Below the pieces are notes generated by a model, which saw nothing but the letters and a program-made list of their open reading frames with translations, was not told the DNA's origin and did no database searches. A stretch of DNA of 55,682 nt from DATATV01 sp035551355 (GTDB lineage Bacteria; Actinomycetota; Actinomycetes; Mycobacteriales; Pseudonocardiaceae): positions 1-55,682 of the forward strand of contig DASZNF010000091.1 in the NCBI GenBank assembly GCA_035551355.1, given 5' to 3'. The translations under genes were made by a program, and so were the position numbers. Below, one piece after another: positions 49,180 through 55,682 of the stretch; positions within the stretch are counted from its first letter, which is position 1; each line of letters starts with the position of its first letter.

Positions 49180-50595
49180 TCAGGCCGCCACAGCTGGCCG
49201 GCGCCGGCCGTAATTCGTGGCCTGTTCGAACGCGTGGCCGGCGCGCAGCACGGCCAGATCGGCCCGGTGCGGCCCGACCAGCTGCACGCCGACCGGCAGC
49301 CCGGACGGGGTGAACCCGGCCGGCACGGCCAGCGCCGGGCAGCCGGTCGCGGACACGAAATAGGCCGAGCGCATCCAGTCCAGGTAGGTGTGCATCGGCT
49401 GCCCGGCTACCTCGGTCGGGTAGATCGCCTCGATGTCGAACGGCGGCAGCTGGCTGACCGGGAGCAACAGCAGGTCGTAGCGGGTGAAGAACTCGCGCAC
49501 CCGCTGGTGCAGCTCGGTGTGCAGCACCTCGGCCCGGCCCAACTGCGGCCCGGTCAGCGCCCGGCCCAGCTCGACGTTCCAGCGCAGCTGCGGATTCAGC
49601 GTGTCCGGCCCGGCGTCGAGGTAGCGGCCGTAGCTGACCTCGAACTGCCAGGCCCGCAACGTGCGGAACACGTCGTCCGCGCCGGCCAAGTCCGGGCAGT
49701 CCTCGGTCACGGCGCAGCCCATCCCGGCGAACACGCCGGCCGCTGCGGTGACGGCCGCGGCGACCTCGGGTTCTACCGGGACGGCGCCGCCGAGGTCCGG
49801 CGACCACGCGACCCGCAGCCCCCGCAGGTCCGCCTCGAGCGGCGCGGCGAACCGCGCGCCCGGCTCGTTCAGCGCGATGGGGGACCGCGGATCGGGCCCG
49901 GCCAGCACGGACAGCAGCAGGGCGGCGTCGGCCACGGTCCGGGCCATCGGCCCCTTGACCGCGAGGGTGGTCCAGCCGAGCGCGGCCGGCCAGTCCGGCA
50001 CGCGGCCCGGCGACGGCCGGAACCCGACCACGTTGTTGAACGACGCCGGGTTGCGCAGCGAGCCGCCCGTGTCGCTGCCGTCGGCCACCGGGTGCATCCC
50101 GCAGGCCAGCGCCGCGGCCGCGCCGCCGCTGCTGCCGCCGGCCGACTTGCCGTGGTCATACGGGTTGCGGGTCGCGCCGAAGATCGGGTTGAACGTGTGG
50201 GAGCCCGCGGCGAACTCGGGCACGTTGGTCTTGCCGATCGTGATCGCCCCGGCGGCCCGCATCCGCTCGATGATCAGCTCGTCCCGGGCCGGCACGTAGC
50301 CGGCCCGGAGCGGCGAGCCGTACGTGGTCCGGATCCCGGCCGTCTCGTGGACGTCCTTGTGGGCCACGGGCAGCCCGTGCAGTGGGGGCTGGCCGGCGCC
50401 CGCCGCCGTGCGCTCGTCAGCGGCCGCGGCTTCTGCCACAGCTCGTTCGGCAACCAGGGTGATGATCGCGTTGACGTCGGGATTGAACCGCTCGATCTGG
50501 TTCAGGTGGGCCTGGACCACCTCCCGGGCCGACAGTTCCCCGCTGCGCAGCGCCGCGCGCAGTTCCAGTGCGGTCATGAAGCAGAGATCGGTCAA
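49180..50595 (-). CDS. Amidase signature-family hydrolase
   Basis: This 471-residue amidase has the Ser-cisSer-Lys triad K80 (PVAHKDVHE), S155 (SAGGSSGGAA) and S179 (DTGGSLR). It hydrolyses carboxamides or related amides in the cytoplasm; GatA is a relative, but no gatB/gatC is present, so this is a stand-alone amidase. I prefer the TTG start at 50593-50595 because GGGAGGA is three to four bases upstream and the product begins LTDLCFMTALELR, like family members; a GTG at 50619 is the alternative. It is convergent with the sulfotransferase gene. Confidence 0.87.
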   Translation of the reverse strand: MTDLCFMTALELRAALRSGELSAREVVQAHLNQIERFNPDVNAIITLVAERAVAEAAAADERTAAGAGQPPLHGLPVAHKDVHETAGIRTTYGSPLRAGYVPARDELIIERMRAAGAITIGKTNVPEFAAGSHTFNPIFGATRNPYDHGKSAGGSSGGAAAALACGMHPVADGSDTGGSLRNPASFNNVVGFRPSPGRVPDWPAALGWTTLAVKGPMARTVADAALLLSVLAGPDPRSPIALNEPGARFAAPLEADLRGLRVAWSPDLGGAVPVEPEVAAAVTAAAGVFAGMGCAVTEDCPDLAGADDVFRTLRAWQFEVSYGRYLDAGPDTLNPQLRWNVELGRALTGPQLGRAEVLHTELHQRVREFFTRYDLLLLPVSQLPPFDIEAIYPTEVAGQPMHTYLDWMRSAYFVSATGCPALAVPAGFTPSGLPVGVQLVGPHRADLAVLRAGHAFEQATNYGRRRPAVAA

Positions 50596-50995
50596 TGGTC
50601 CTCCCGGGCCGTCACCCACTCATCATCGCCGGCCGCGCAGGGTGCTGATGAGCGCGGCGTTTAACCATAGGATTTCCGTGTGGCTCTCACCGCGTCGCCC
50701 TGAGATGGATATGAACGATGTCTGGTGATGGCGATCAGCCGCCTCCGCCGCCTCGGTGTGGTGGAGGTGCGTCGCGGAAGGTGGCGCGGCACGTTGTGTG
50801 CGGGCCGGGGCAGCTCGTTCACGCATCGGAGAGCGCCGGCCGAGTGCAGCATGAGCTGATCGAAGGGAAGCTGGCCCGGCGCCTCGGCGCGATACACCGC
50901 ACACTGGCATGACCGAGCGCGCAGGCAGCGACCCGGAGTCGTTCCTCGCCGGTCCGGAGCCGCACGCATTCGGCACACGGGGCCGGCCTGCGTTT
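50596..50995. other. Poorly coding interval
   Basis: No strong gene is visible. Two short plus-strand frames overlap by ATGA: 50718-50912 (64 codons, ending HELIEGKLARRLGAIHRTLA) and 50909-51100 (63 codons, MTERAGSDPESFLAGPEPHA start, Gly/Pro-rich end). The first could be a real or decayed small protein; the second runs into the hypothetical gene opposite. The interval looks like relic DNA. Confidence 0.35.
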
Positions 50996-51355
50996 TCACC
51001 AGGCGGTGGCGGCCCTGGCCGGCCGTCCTCGGGTCGACGAGCTGCCGGTGAGGGGCCGGCCGGGATGTGGCCCGGCCGGCCCCGCGTACGGCCGGGATAA
51101 TTTGAGGATGATGGCCTTCTTGTCGCCGAATGCCGCCACCAGATCCTCACCGAGGTGACGCGTCACGTAGGTGGCGGCCGTAATAGTCCGGGGCTCGACG
51201 AAAATGGGCTGCCGGTTCTCGTCGAGCAGGACCACGTAGACGAATTCGTCCTCATCCTCATGCTCCCGGATGAGCGCCGCCGATGCGGCCTGCGGGAACC
51301 TCGACCGGCAGTCGAGAATCGCCATGATCACATCCGGCAGCGTCAGCGTTTCCAT
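50996..51355 (-). CDS. Small hypothetical protein
   Basis: This 119-residue frame looks truly coding: METLTLPDVIMAILDCRSRF, then acidic REHEDEDEFVYVVLLDENRQ, PIFVEPRTITAATYVTRHLG and DLVAAFGDKKAIILKL. These have a normal alpha/beta residue mix, unlike neighbouring frames. The last 30 residues are Gly/Pro/Arg-rich and less protein-like, so the true end may have been moved by a frameshift. The ATG at 51353-51355 has GGAG six bases upstream; the frame is open further to 51532. I do not recognise the family. No operon partner is near. Confidence 0.55.
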   Translation of the reverse strand: METLTLPDVIMAILDCRSRFPQAASAALIREHEDEDEFVYVVLLDENRQPIFVEPRTITAATYVTRHLGEDLVAAFGDKKAIILKLSRPYAGPAGPHPGRPLTGSSSTRGRPARAATAW

Positions 51356-51704
51356 ACGCTCCGCGCCAGCCGCATTGAGTGGATCTTCCGCACCTCCGCC
51401 ATGATCGGACGCGACGTTCCTGAGCGGGTGGTGATCGGCAGGACAGTCCGGAGGACTCCCCTCCTTGCCCTCCGGGCCATCGGCCACCGCTAGCGGTGGC
51501 CTTTTCCTGATCGATCGTTCATCACGGTCCAAGTCTGCGCGGCCAGCGCGCCCGGGTAATCGGGGAAAACACCGAGATAGATACGGGGTTCCCCCCTTGA
51601 CATGGCGCCCATATTCGCCCGCATTGCTGCGCTGAACCGGTCTTCCGGGTGATAATGACGGCTATCTGGACCGGTGTCCCGCCGGGAGCCTGTGAGGTGG
51701 CCAC
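51356..51704. other. Intergenic region with a terminator-like hairpin and a possible 37-codon frame
   Basis: A minus-strand frame at 51490-51603 could encode 37 residues (MSRGEPRIYLGVFPDYPGAL at its start), but it has no ribosome site. The hairpin at 51482-51501 overlaps its stop codon. The rest, next to the histidine kinase, has no clear promoter boxes. Confidence 0.35.
51482..51505 (+). terminator. Palindrome with T tract in the plus orientation
   Basis: GGCCACCGCTAGCGGTGGCC (51482-51501) is a perfect 20-base palindrome followed by TTTT. In the plus direction it is a textbook terminator, yet no convincing plus-strand gene precedes it. Confidence 0.65.
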
Positions 51705-53582
51705 GTGGAGGGTGAGGTGGGAACGGTCGCCCTCCGTGGGAGCCGCCATCTCGAGGGGCCGCCCCCACGGCCGCCGCGCGCCGGACTGAGTCCCGGGCCC
51801 GGTGGGCCGCGGCTCTCTGAGACCGGGCGCTTCTGCCTGCGGACCGCGGGCATCCTGGTCGCGCTCGGGAGCCTCGGCGCGGTCGCCCAGCTGCCGCTGT
51901 GGACCCAGGCGCCGGCCCTGGCCGTGGTCAACTTGTCCACCTCGCTGACCCTGATCCTGACCGGGCTCCTGCTGCACCGCGAGCCGGGGCAGCGCGGGGT
52001 GGCCTGGGCGCTGATCCTGGCCGGCGTGTGCCGTCCGCTCGATTTCATCGACGCCTGGACCGGGGGCCCGTGGCCGGCCTATGCCGTCCTATTCGGCGGG
52101 ATCGACCGCGTCTTCGGCGCCTGGGCGGTGCTGCGCTACCCGCGTCCCCGGCTGACCGGGCCTCAGCGCGTATACGTCGCCGTCCTGGCGGGCTGGATGC
52201 TGACCGCGCGGACCATGGTCGTCCTCACCTCGACCGCGCAATCGAACGGTTACGCCCCGACGTCCTGGTGGCCGTCACTGGTCTCCGACCTCCGGCTCAG
52301 TGACACCCTCAGCGCGATAGACAACGGCGGCGAGGGGTTCCTCGCGATAACACTCCTCGTGCTCCTGGTGCTGCGCCTCGTGCGGACCAAGGGCCTGGAT
52401 CGCATTGTCATCGCGCCGATCATCGCCGCGGGTATCGCCGCGGTCATCGCCGCGTCGGCGACTGCGATCGCCCAGATATTCGCGACCAGCATCTCGGTCG
52501 GCGCCACCGGCGCCTACGTGGCCGAAGGCCTGGTCGACGTCACGCTCCCGCTGGCCTTCCTGGTCGCCGTGGTCCAGCGCGGGCTCCTGGCCCGGAACCT
52601 GGCCGGGCTCAGCGCCCGCATTTCCGCGGGCGCGGACCTGGGCAGCGTGCGTTATGCGCTCCGGGAAACGCTGCACGACCCGACCCTGGAGGTCCTCGAC
52701 GTGTCCGATTCCGACGTCCCGGCCAGCCTCGGCGGTGGCACGCCCGGGGGCCGCGGGGGCGGCCGCCCGGGCGCGGTCGAGACCCTTCCCGCCGCCCGGG
52801 CCGACAGCCGGCTGGTCGAGGTGATCAGGACCGACGCGGGCGCGCCGATCGCGGTGGTCATCGCGGATCCCGCGCTGGCCCGGTACCGCGGCCTGTTCGA
52901 CGCCGCGGTGCGGACCAGCGGCCTGGCCCTGAAGAACGCGCAGCTCCAGGCGCAGGCCGCCCGGGCCGAGCTCAACCTGGTCCGCGCGTCACGGGCCCGG
53001 ATCGTCGAAGCGGCCGTCGCCGAACGCCGCCGGCTCGAGCGCGACCTGCACGACGGGGCGCAGCAGCACCTGCTCGGCCTGGCCGCGCGCCTGACCGCCG
53101 CGATGGCGCGCACGACCGACCCGGAGGCCACCGCCGCCTTCCAGCAGGCCCGGGCGGAACTCGGCGAGGTCCTCGCGGAACTGCGCGACCTGGCCCACGG
53201 CATCCACCCCGCGTCGCTGATGCAGGGCGGGCTGGCCGCCGCGCTGGAGGAGATCGCGGAGCGGCTTCCGCTGGCCATCGACCTGAGTATCGCGCCCGCC
53301 CGGGTGGCGCCCGCGGTCGAGGCGACGGCTTACTTCGTCGCGTGCGAGGCGCTCACCAACGCGGTCAAGCACGCGCAGGCCAACCTCGCGACCGTGGCCG
53401 TCCGCATCAGCGCGGCCGAACTGGAGATGGACATCACCGACGACGGCATCGGCGGCGCCGACCCGGCCGGCAGCGGCCTGGGCAACATGACCGACCGGGT
53501 CAGCGCCCTGAACGGCAGCACGATCATCGACAGCCCGCCCGGAAACGGAACCCGCATTGTGGTGAGCATCCCGTGCGCATAG
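51705..53582 (+). CDS. Membrane sensor histidine kinase (NarL/DesK type)
   Basis: This 625-residue kinase has an N-terminal membrane domain with about eight helices (45-300; for example GILVALGSLGAVAQLPLW, APALAVVNLSTSLTLILTGL, IVIAPIIAAGIAAVIAASAT). A GAF-like linker, a HisKA_3 domain with H449 (RRRLERDLHDGAQQHLLGLA) and a HATPase domain (EALTNAVKHAQAN, ITDDGIGG, GLGNMTDRV) follow. It probably senses an envelope signal. The GTG start at 51705 has GAGGTGG just upstream; a later start near LSETGRF is possible as the first 35 residues are Pro-rich. It overlaps its response regulator by 10 bases. Confidence 0.87.
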   Translation: MEGEVGTVALRGSRHLEGPPPRPPRAGLSPGPGGPRLSETGRFCLRTAGILVALGSLGAVAQLPLWTQAPALAVVNLSTSLTLILTGLLLHREPGQRGVAWALILAGVCRPLDFIDAWTGGPWPAYAVLFGGIDRVFGAWAVLRYPRPRLTGPQRVYVAVLAGWMLTARTMVVLTSTAQSNGYAPTSWWPSLVSDLRLSDTLSAIDNGGEGFLAITLLVLLVLRLVRTKGLDRIVIAPIIAAGIAAVIAASATAIAQIFATSISVGATGAYVAEGLVDVTLPLAFLVAVVQRGLLARNLAGLSARISAGADLGSVRYALRETLHDPTLEVLDVSDSDVPASLGGGTPGGRGGGRPGAVETLPAARADSRLVEVIRTDAGAPIAVVIADPALARYRGLFDAAVRTSGLALKNAQLQAQAARAELNLVRASRARIVEAAVAERRRLERDLHDGAQQHLLGLAARLTAAMARTTDPEATAAFQQARAELGEVLAELRDLAHGIHPASLMQGGLAAALEEIAERLPLAIDLSIAPARVAPAVEATAYFVACEALTNAVKHAQANLATVAVRISAAELEMDITDDGIGGADPAGSGLGNMTDRVSALNGSTIIDSPPGNGTRIVVSIPCA

Positions 53583-54232
53583 CCCTGGCCGACGACTCCG
53601 CCTTGTTCCGCAGCGGCCTGGTCCTTCTGCTGGAGGCGTCGGGCGCGACGGTCACGACCCAGGCGTCCTCGGGCGCCGAGCTCATGGCCGACATCCGCCG
53701 CGATCCCCCCGACGCGGTGATCCTCGACCTGCGGATGCCCCCGACCTTCACCGGGGAGGGGATCACCACCGCGGCCGAGATCCGGGCCCACGACCGGGAT
53801 ATCGGCATCCTGGTCCTGTCCACGTTCGCTGAGGCCAGCTACGCGAGCCAGTTAATGGATGCGGTGGGCTATGGCGTCGGGTACCTGCTGAAAGACAACG
53901 TCACCGACGCCGGCAACCTCATCAGCCAGCTGAGCAGGATCGCGGCGGGCGAGACCGTGATCGACCCCAGCATCGTCCGCCGGCTCATCCAGCGGAAGCG
54001 CAATGCCAGCCGGATGGACACGCTCAACCCGCGCGAGCGCGACGTGCTGGCCCGGATGGCCGAGGGCCGCTCGAACGTCGGGATCGCCAAGGACCTATTC
54101 CTCAGTCCGCGGACGGTCGAAGCCCATGTCACCAGCGTTTTCGCCAAGCTGGGCCTGGATCAGACCGACACCGACAACAACCGCATCCGCGCCGTCCTGG
54201 AGTTCCTCAGGTCGGGTGAGGCGCACGAGTAA
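53573..54232 (+). CDS. NarL/LuxR-family response regulator
   Basis: This 219-residue regulator pairs with the kinase upstream. The receiver domain has acidic D7/D8, phospho-acceptor D52 in VILDLRMPP, and K107 in YLLKDNV; the LuxR HTH is LNPRERDVLARMAEGRSNVG with LSPRTVEAHVTSVFAKLGL. The GTG start overlaps the kinase stop codon, so the pair is translated together. Targets are unknown; the convergent ABC transporter gene is ten bases away but on the other strand. The C-terminus ends shortly after the HTH, as usual. Confidence 0.93.
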   Translation: MRIALADDSALFRSGLVLLLEASGATVTTQASSGAELMADIRRDPPDAVILDLRMPPTFTGEGITTAAEIRAHDRDIGILVLSTFAEASYASQLMDAVGYGVGYLLKDNVTDAGNLISQLSRIAAGETVIDPSIVRRLIQRKRNASRMDTLNPRERDVLARMAEGRSNVGIAKDLFLSPRTVEAHVTSVFAKLGLDQTDTDNNRIRAVLEFLRSGEAHE

Positions 54233-54242
54233 ACCCGCGCGG

Positions 54243-55682
54243 TCACTGGGCCCGTACCGGCTCGGTCAGGCCGCCCAGGACTCGCCCAGCCGCGAGCCGG
54301 ACCGTGGCATCCGCGGGCACCGGGAGGTGGTCCAGCGTACGGTCGTGGATGGCGGCGACGATGGTCGTGCCCGGAAGGGCCGAGCGGAGATTCGCCAGCA
54401 GGGCGCGCGCCGTCTCCCGGTCAAGGCCCTCGGTCGGCTCGTCGAGCAGCAGCAGACCGGGGTCACGCAGGTAGGCCTGGGCGACGCTGAGCCGGCGCCG
54501 CTGGCCGCCCGACAGCCCCTCGCCGCCCGGGCCGATCTCCGACGCCAGGTCGATGTGCCCGGCCAGGACGGCGACCTTCATCGCCTCATCCAGCTCATCG
54601 GCCCGGGCGTCGGGGCGGGCCAGGCGGAGGTTCTCCGCGACGGTGGCGTTCAGCAGCTGGCTGTCCTGTTCCATGAGTGTCAAGCCGGCGACGAGGTTGT
54701 CATAGCCGAGTGCGTGCGGGTCGGCCCCTCCGATCCGGACCGTGCCGGTCATCGGCCTAAGGTCGCCCGCTAGTACCCGGAGCAGGGTTGATTTGCCTGC
54801 GCCCGAGGCGCCTGTCACGACGGTAAAGCCACCCGCCGGCAGATCGAGCCCGCTGATCGAGAGCGCGGGCTCGTCGGCCATCCCGGCGACGAGCCCGCGG
54901 ATCGTAATGTCACCGCGGGCCCAGACGCTGCTTTCTGGTGCTTGCGGCCGTGGTCGGCCCGGGCCCGCCGCGGCCCGGTGGGCGCCCAGCCCGCTCGTCT
55001 CGTCGAGCCGCCGCCACGCCGCCAGGGCCTGGCCCGCCGCGGGGCCGGCCGCGGCGAGCGGCCCGACCACCTCGAAAAGCGTCATCGTCAGCAGCGCGGC
55101 AAAGGCCAGTATCGCGGGGGAGAGCGGGCGGGCGCCGAGCCCGGCGCCGTTCGCCAGCACCGCGGCCACGGCGCCGGCCCCGGCGAGATCGGTGACGAGC
55201 TGGCCGGTCCCTTCCCGGGCCGACCAGCGCCGGCGCGGCGCATCGCTGGCGCGGAAGCGCCCGCCCAGCTCGGCGAGCGCACGCGGCCCGGCACCGTAGG
55301 TGGCGATCTCCATCCGGCCGTCCAGCACCTCGACGAGCCGGGCCCGCGCGGCCGCCCGAGCGCGGGCCAGTTCTCCCCCCGCCCGCCGGCCGCGCCGGCC
55401 GACGATGAGGTCACCGGTGAGCGCCACGGCGAGCGCGACGGCATTCACCACCGCGAATGCCGGCCGGATCAGCGCGAGCACCGCCACGCTGGACACCCCG
55501 ATGATCGCGGCGACCACCGCCGGCACGGCGACGGCGAGGACGACGCGGTCCAGGGAGTCGATGTCCGCCTGGACACGGTCGAGGAGGTCGCCGCTGTGGA
55601 ACCGGTGGAGCTGCCGGGGCGTCATCCTCGTCGCGGACGCGAACACCCGGGCCCGGAGGCGCGCCAGCATCCCGAGGGTCGC
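54243..55682 (-). CDS. cydC: CydC-like ABC exporter, C-terminal part (cut by right edge)
   Basis: This partial ABC half-transporter runs off the right edge; 479 codons are seen. A membrane domain (AVAVPAVVAAIIGVSSVAVL and further helices) includes the FHSGDLLDRVQADIDSLD loop. The nucleotide domain has Walker A VTGASGAGKSTLLRVLAGD, signature LSGGQRRRLSVAQAYL, Walker B LLLLDEPTEGLD and the H-loop AAIHDR. The layout and motifs fit CydC of the CydDC cysteine/glutathione exporter needed for cytochrome bd assembly; in actinomycetes it normally follows cydAB and cydD, which would lie beyond the edge. Another type of ABC exporter is possible, as the missing N-terminus cannot be checked. Confidence 0.72.
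   Translation of the reverse strand, partial: ATLGMLARLRARVFASATRMTPRQLHRFHSGDLLDRVQADIDSLDRVVLAVAVPAVVAAIIGVSSVAVLALIRPAFAVVNAVALAVALTGDLIVGRRGRRAGGELARARAAARARLVEVLDGRMEIATYGAGPRALAELGGRFRASDAPRRRWSAREGTGQLVTDLAGAGAVAAVLANGAGLGARPLSPAILAFAALLTMTLFEVVGPLAAAGPAAGQALAAWRRLDETSGLGAHRAAAGPGRPRPQAPESSVWARGDITIRGLVAGMADEPALSISGLDLPAGGFTVVTGASGAGKSTLLRVLAGDLRPMTGTVRIGGADPHALGYDNLVAGLTLMEQDSQLLNATVAENLRLARPDARADELDEAMKVAVLAGHIDLASEIGPGGEGLSGGQRRRLSVAQAYLRDPGLLLLDEPTEGLDRETARALLANLRSALPGTTIVAAIHDRTLDHLPVPADATVRLAAGRVLGGLTEPVRAQ

Noticed and set aside
49180..50595. GatA subunit of the tRNA-dependent amidotransferase
   Set aside because: There is no gatB or gatC nearby, and the C-terminal half follows general amidases.
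51155..51493. 112-codon plus frame ending at the T-tract hairpin
   Set aside because: The stop codon fits the terminator well, but its protein is Arg-rich and unlike a folded protein, while the minus strand has a normal-looking protein there.
49155..55682. Genomic island at the right end
   Set aside because: The 50.6-51.7 kb stretch looks decayed, but there is no integrase, tRNA, direct repeat or clear base-composition step to support an island.

Overview
The window is chromosomal DNA from a high-GC actinomycete. Very strong G/C preference at third codon positions, GTG and TTG starts, ATGA/GTGA gene overlaps, a four-gene conservon, a SigB-type group-2 sigma factor of about 323 residues and the mix of families all fit this. 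The gene content suggests a Pseudonocardiaceae-like genus such as Amycolatopsis, but that is inference, not a sequence search. No rRNA, tRNA, CRISPR array, transposase, integrase, phage gene or replication origin was seen.

Layout: (1) 1-9150 carries the start of a secreted protein running off the left edge, a secreted GH3 beta-glucosidase, a membrane pseudokinase, a DGPF/YCII protein with its ECF42-type sigma factor, SigB, and a secreted SGNH hydrolase. (2) 9150-16200 carries a proline iminopeptidase divergent from a MarR regulator, then two NtaA/SnaA-type flavin monooxygenases coupled to an FAD/NAD(P)-binding protein, then a LysR regulator. (3) 16200-21480 carries a pyruvate:quinone oxidoreductase, a GAF histidine kinase, and an ABC exporter with its TetR repressor behind a striking 44-bp palindrome. 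(4) 21476-26524 is a compact six-gene minus-strand operon: AMP-ligase, membrane acyltransferase, phosphosulfolactate synthase, VOC enzyme, histidine phosphatase and cysteine dioxygenase. It looks like a dedicated route from cysteine sulfur and PEP to sulfolactate, possibly acylated. This is the best candidate for an undescribed system.

(5) 26700-33270 carries a lipoprotein esterase, a siderophore-interacting protein, a class II glutamine amidotransferase and a gluABCD-type amino-acid ABC importer with a divergent LysR gene. (6) 33316-39912 is a divergent aromatic catabolism cluster around a GntR regulator. One arm encodes an extradiol dioxygenase, an oxalomesaconate-type tautomerase and a CHA-type aldolase. 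The other encodes a dehydrogenase, a DUF6282 hydrolase-like protein and an MFS symporter. Together they would take up an aromatic acid, cleave the ring and deliver pyruvate and oxaloacetate. (7) 39973-45178 is a complete conservon (kinase-like, roadblock, DUF742, GTPase), divergent from a DUF485/ActP acetate-type symporter pair.

(8) 47961-55682 carries a PAPS-type sulfotransferase, an amidase, a poorly coding stretch with one convincing small hypothetical gene, a NarL-type two-component system, and a CydC-like ABC exporter cut by the right edge. Regulatory structure is clear in several gaps: five hairpin terminators or terminator-like hairpins, several palindromic operator candidates next to regulator genes, an ECF42-like promoter, a leaderless LysR promoter and one good sigma-70-type promoter.
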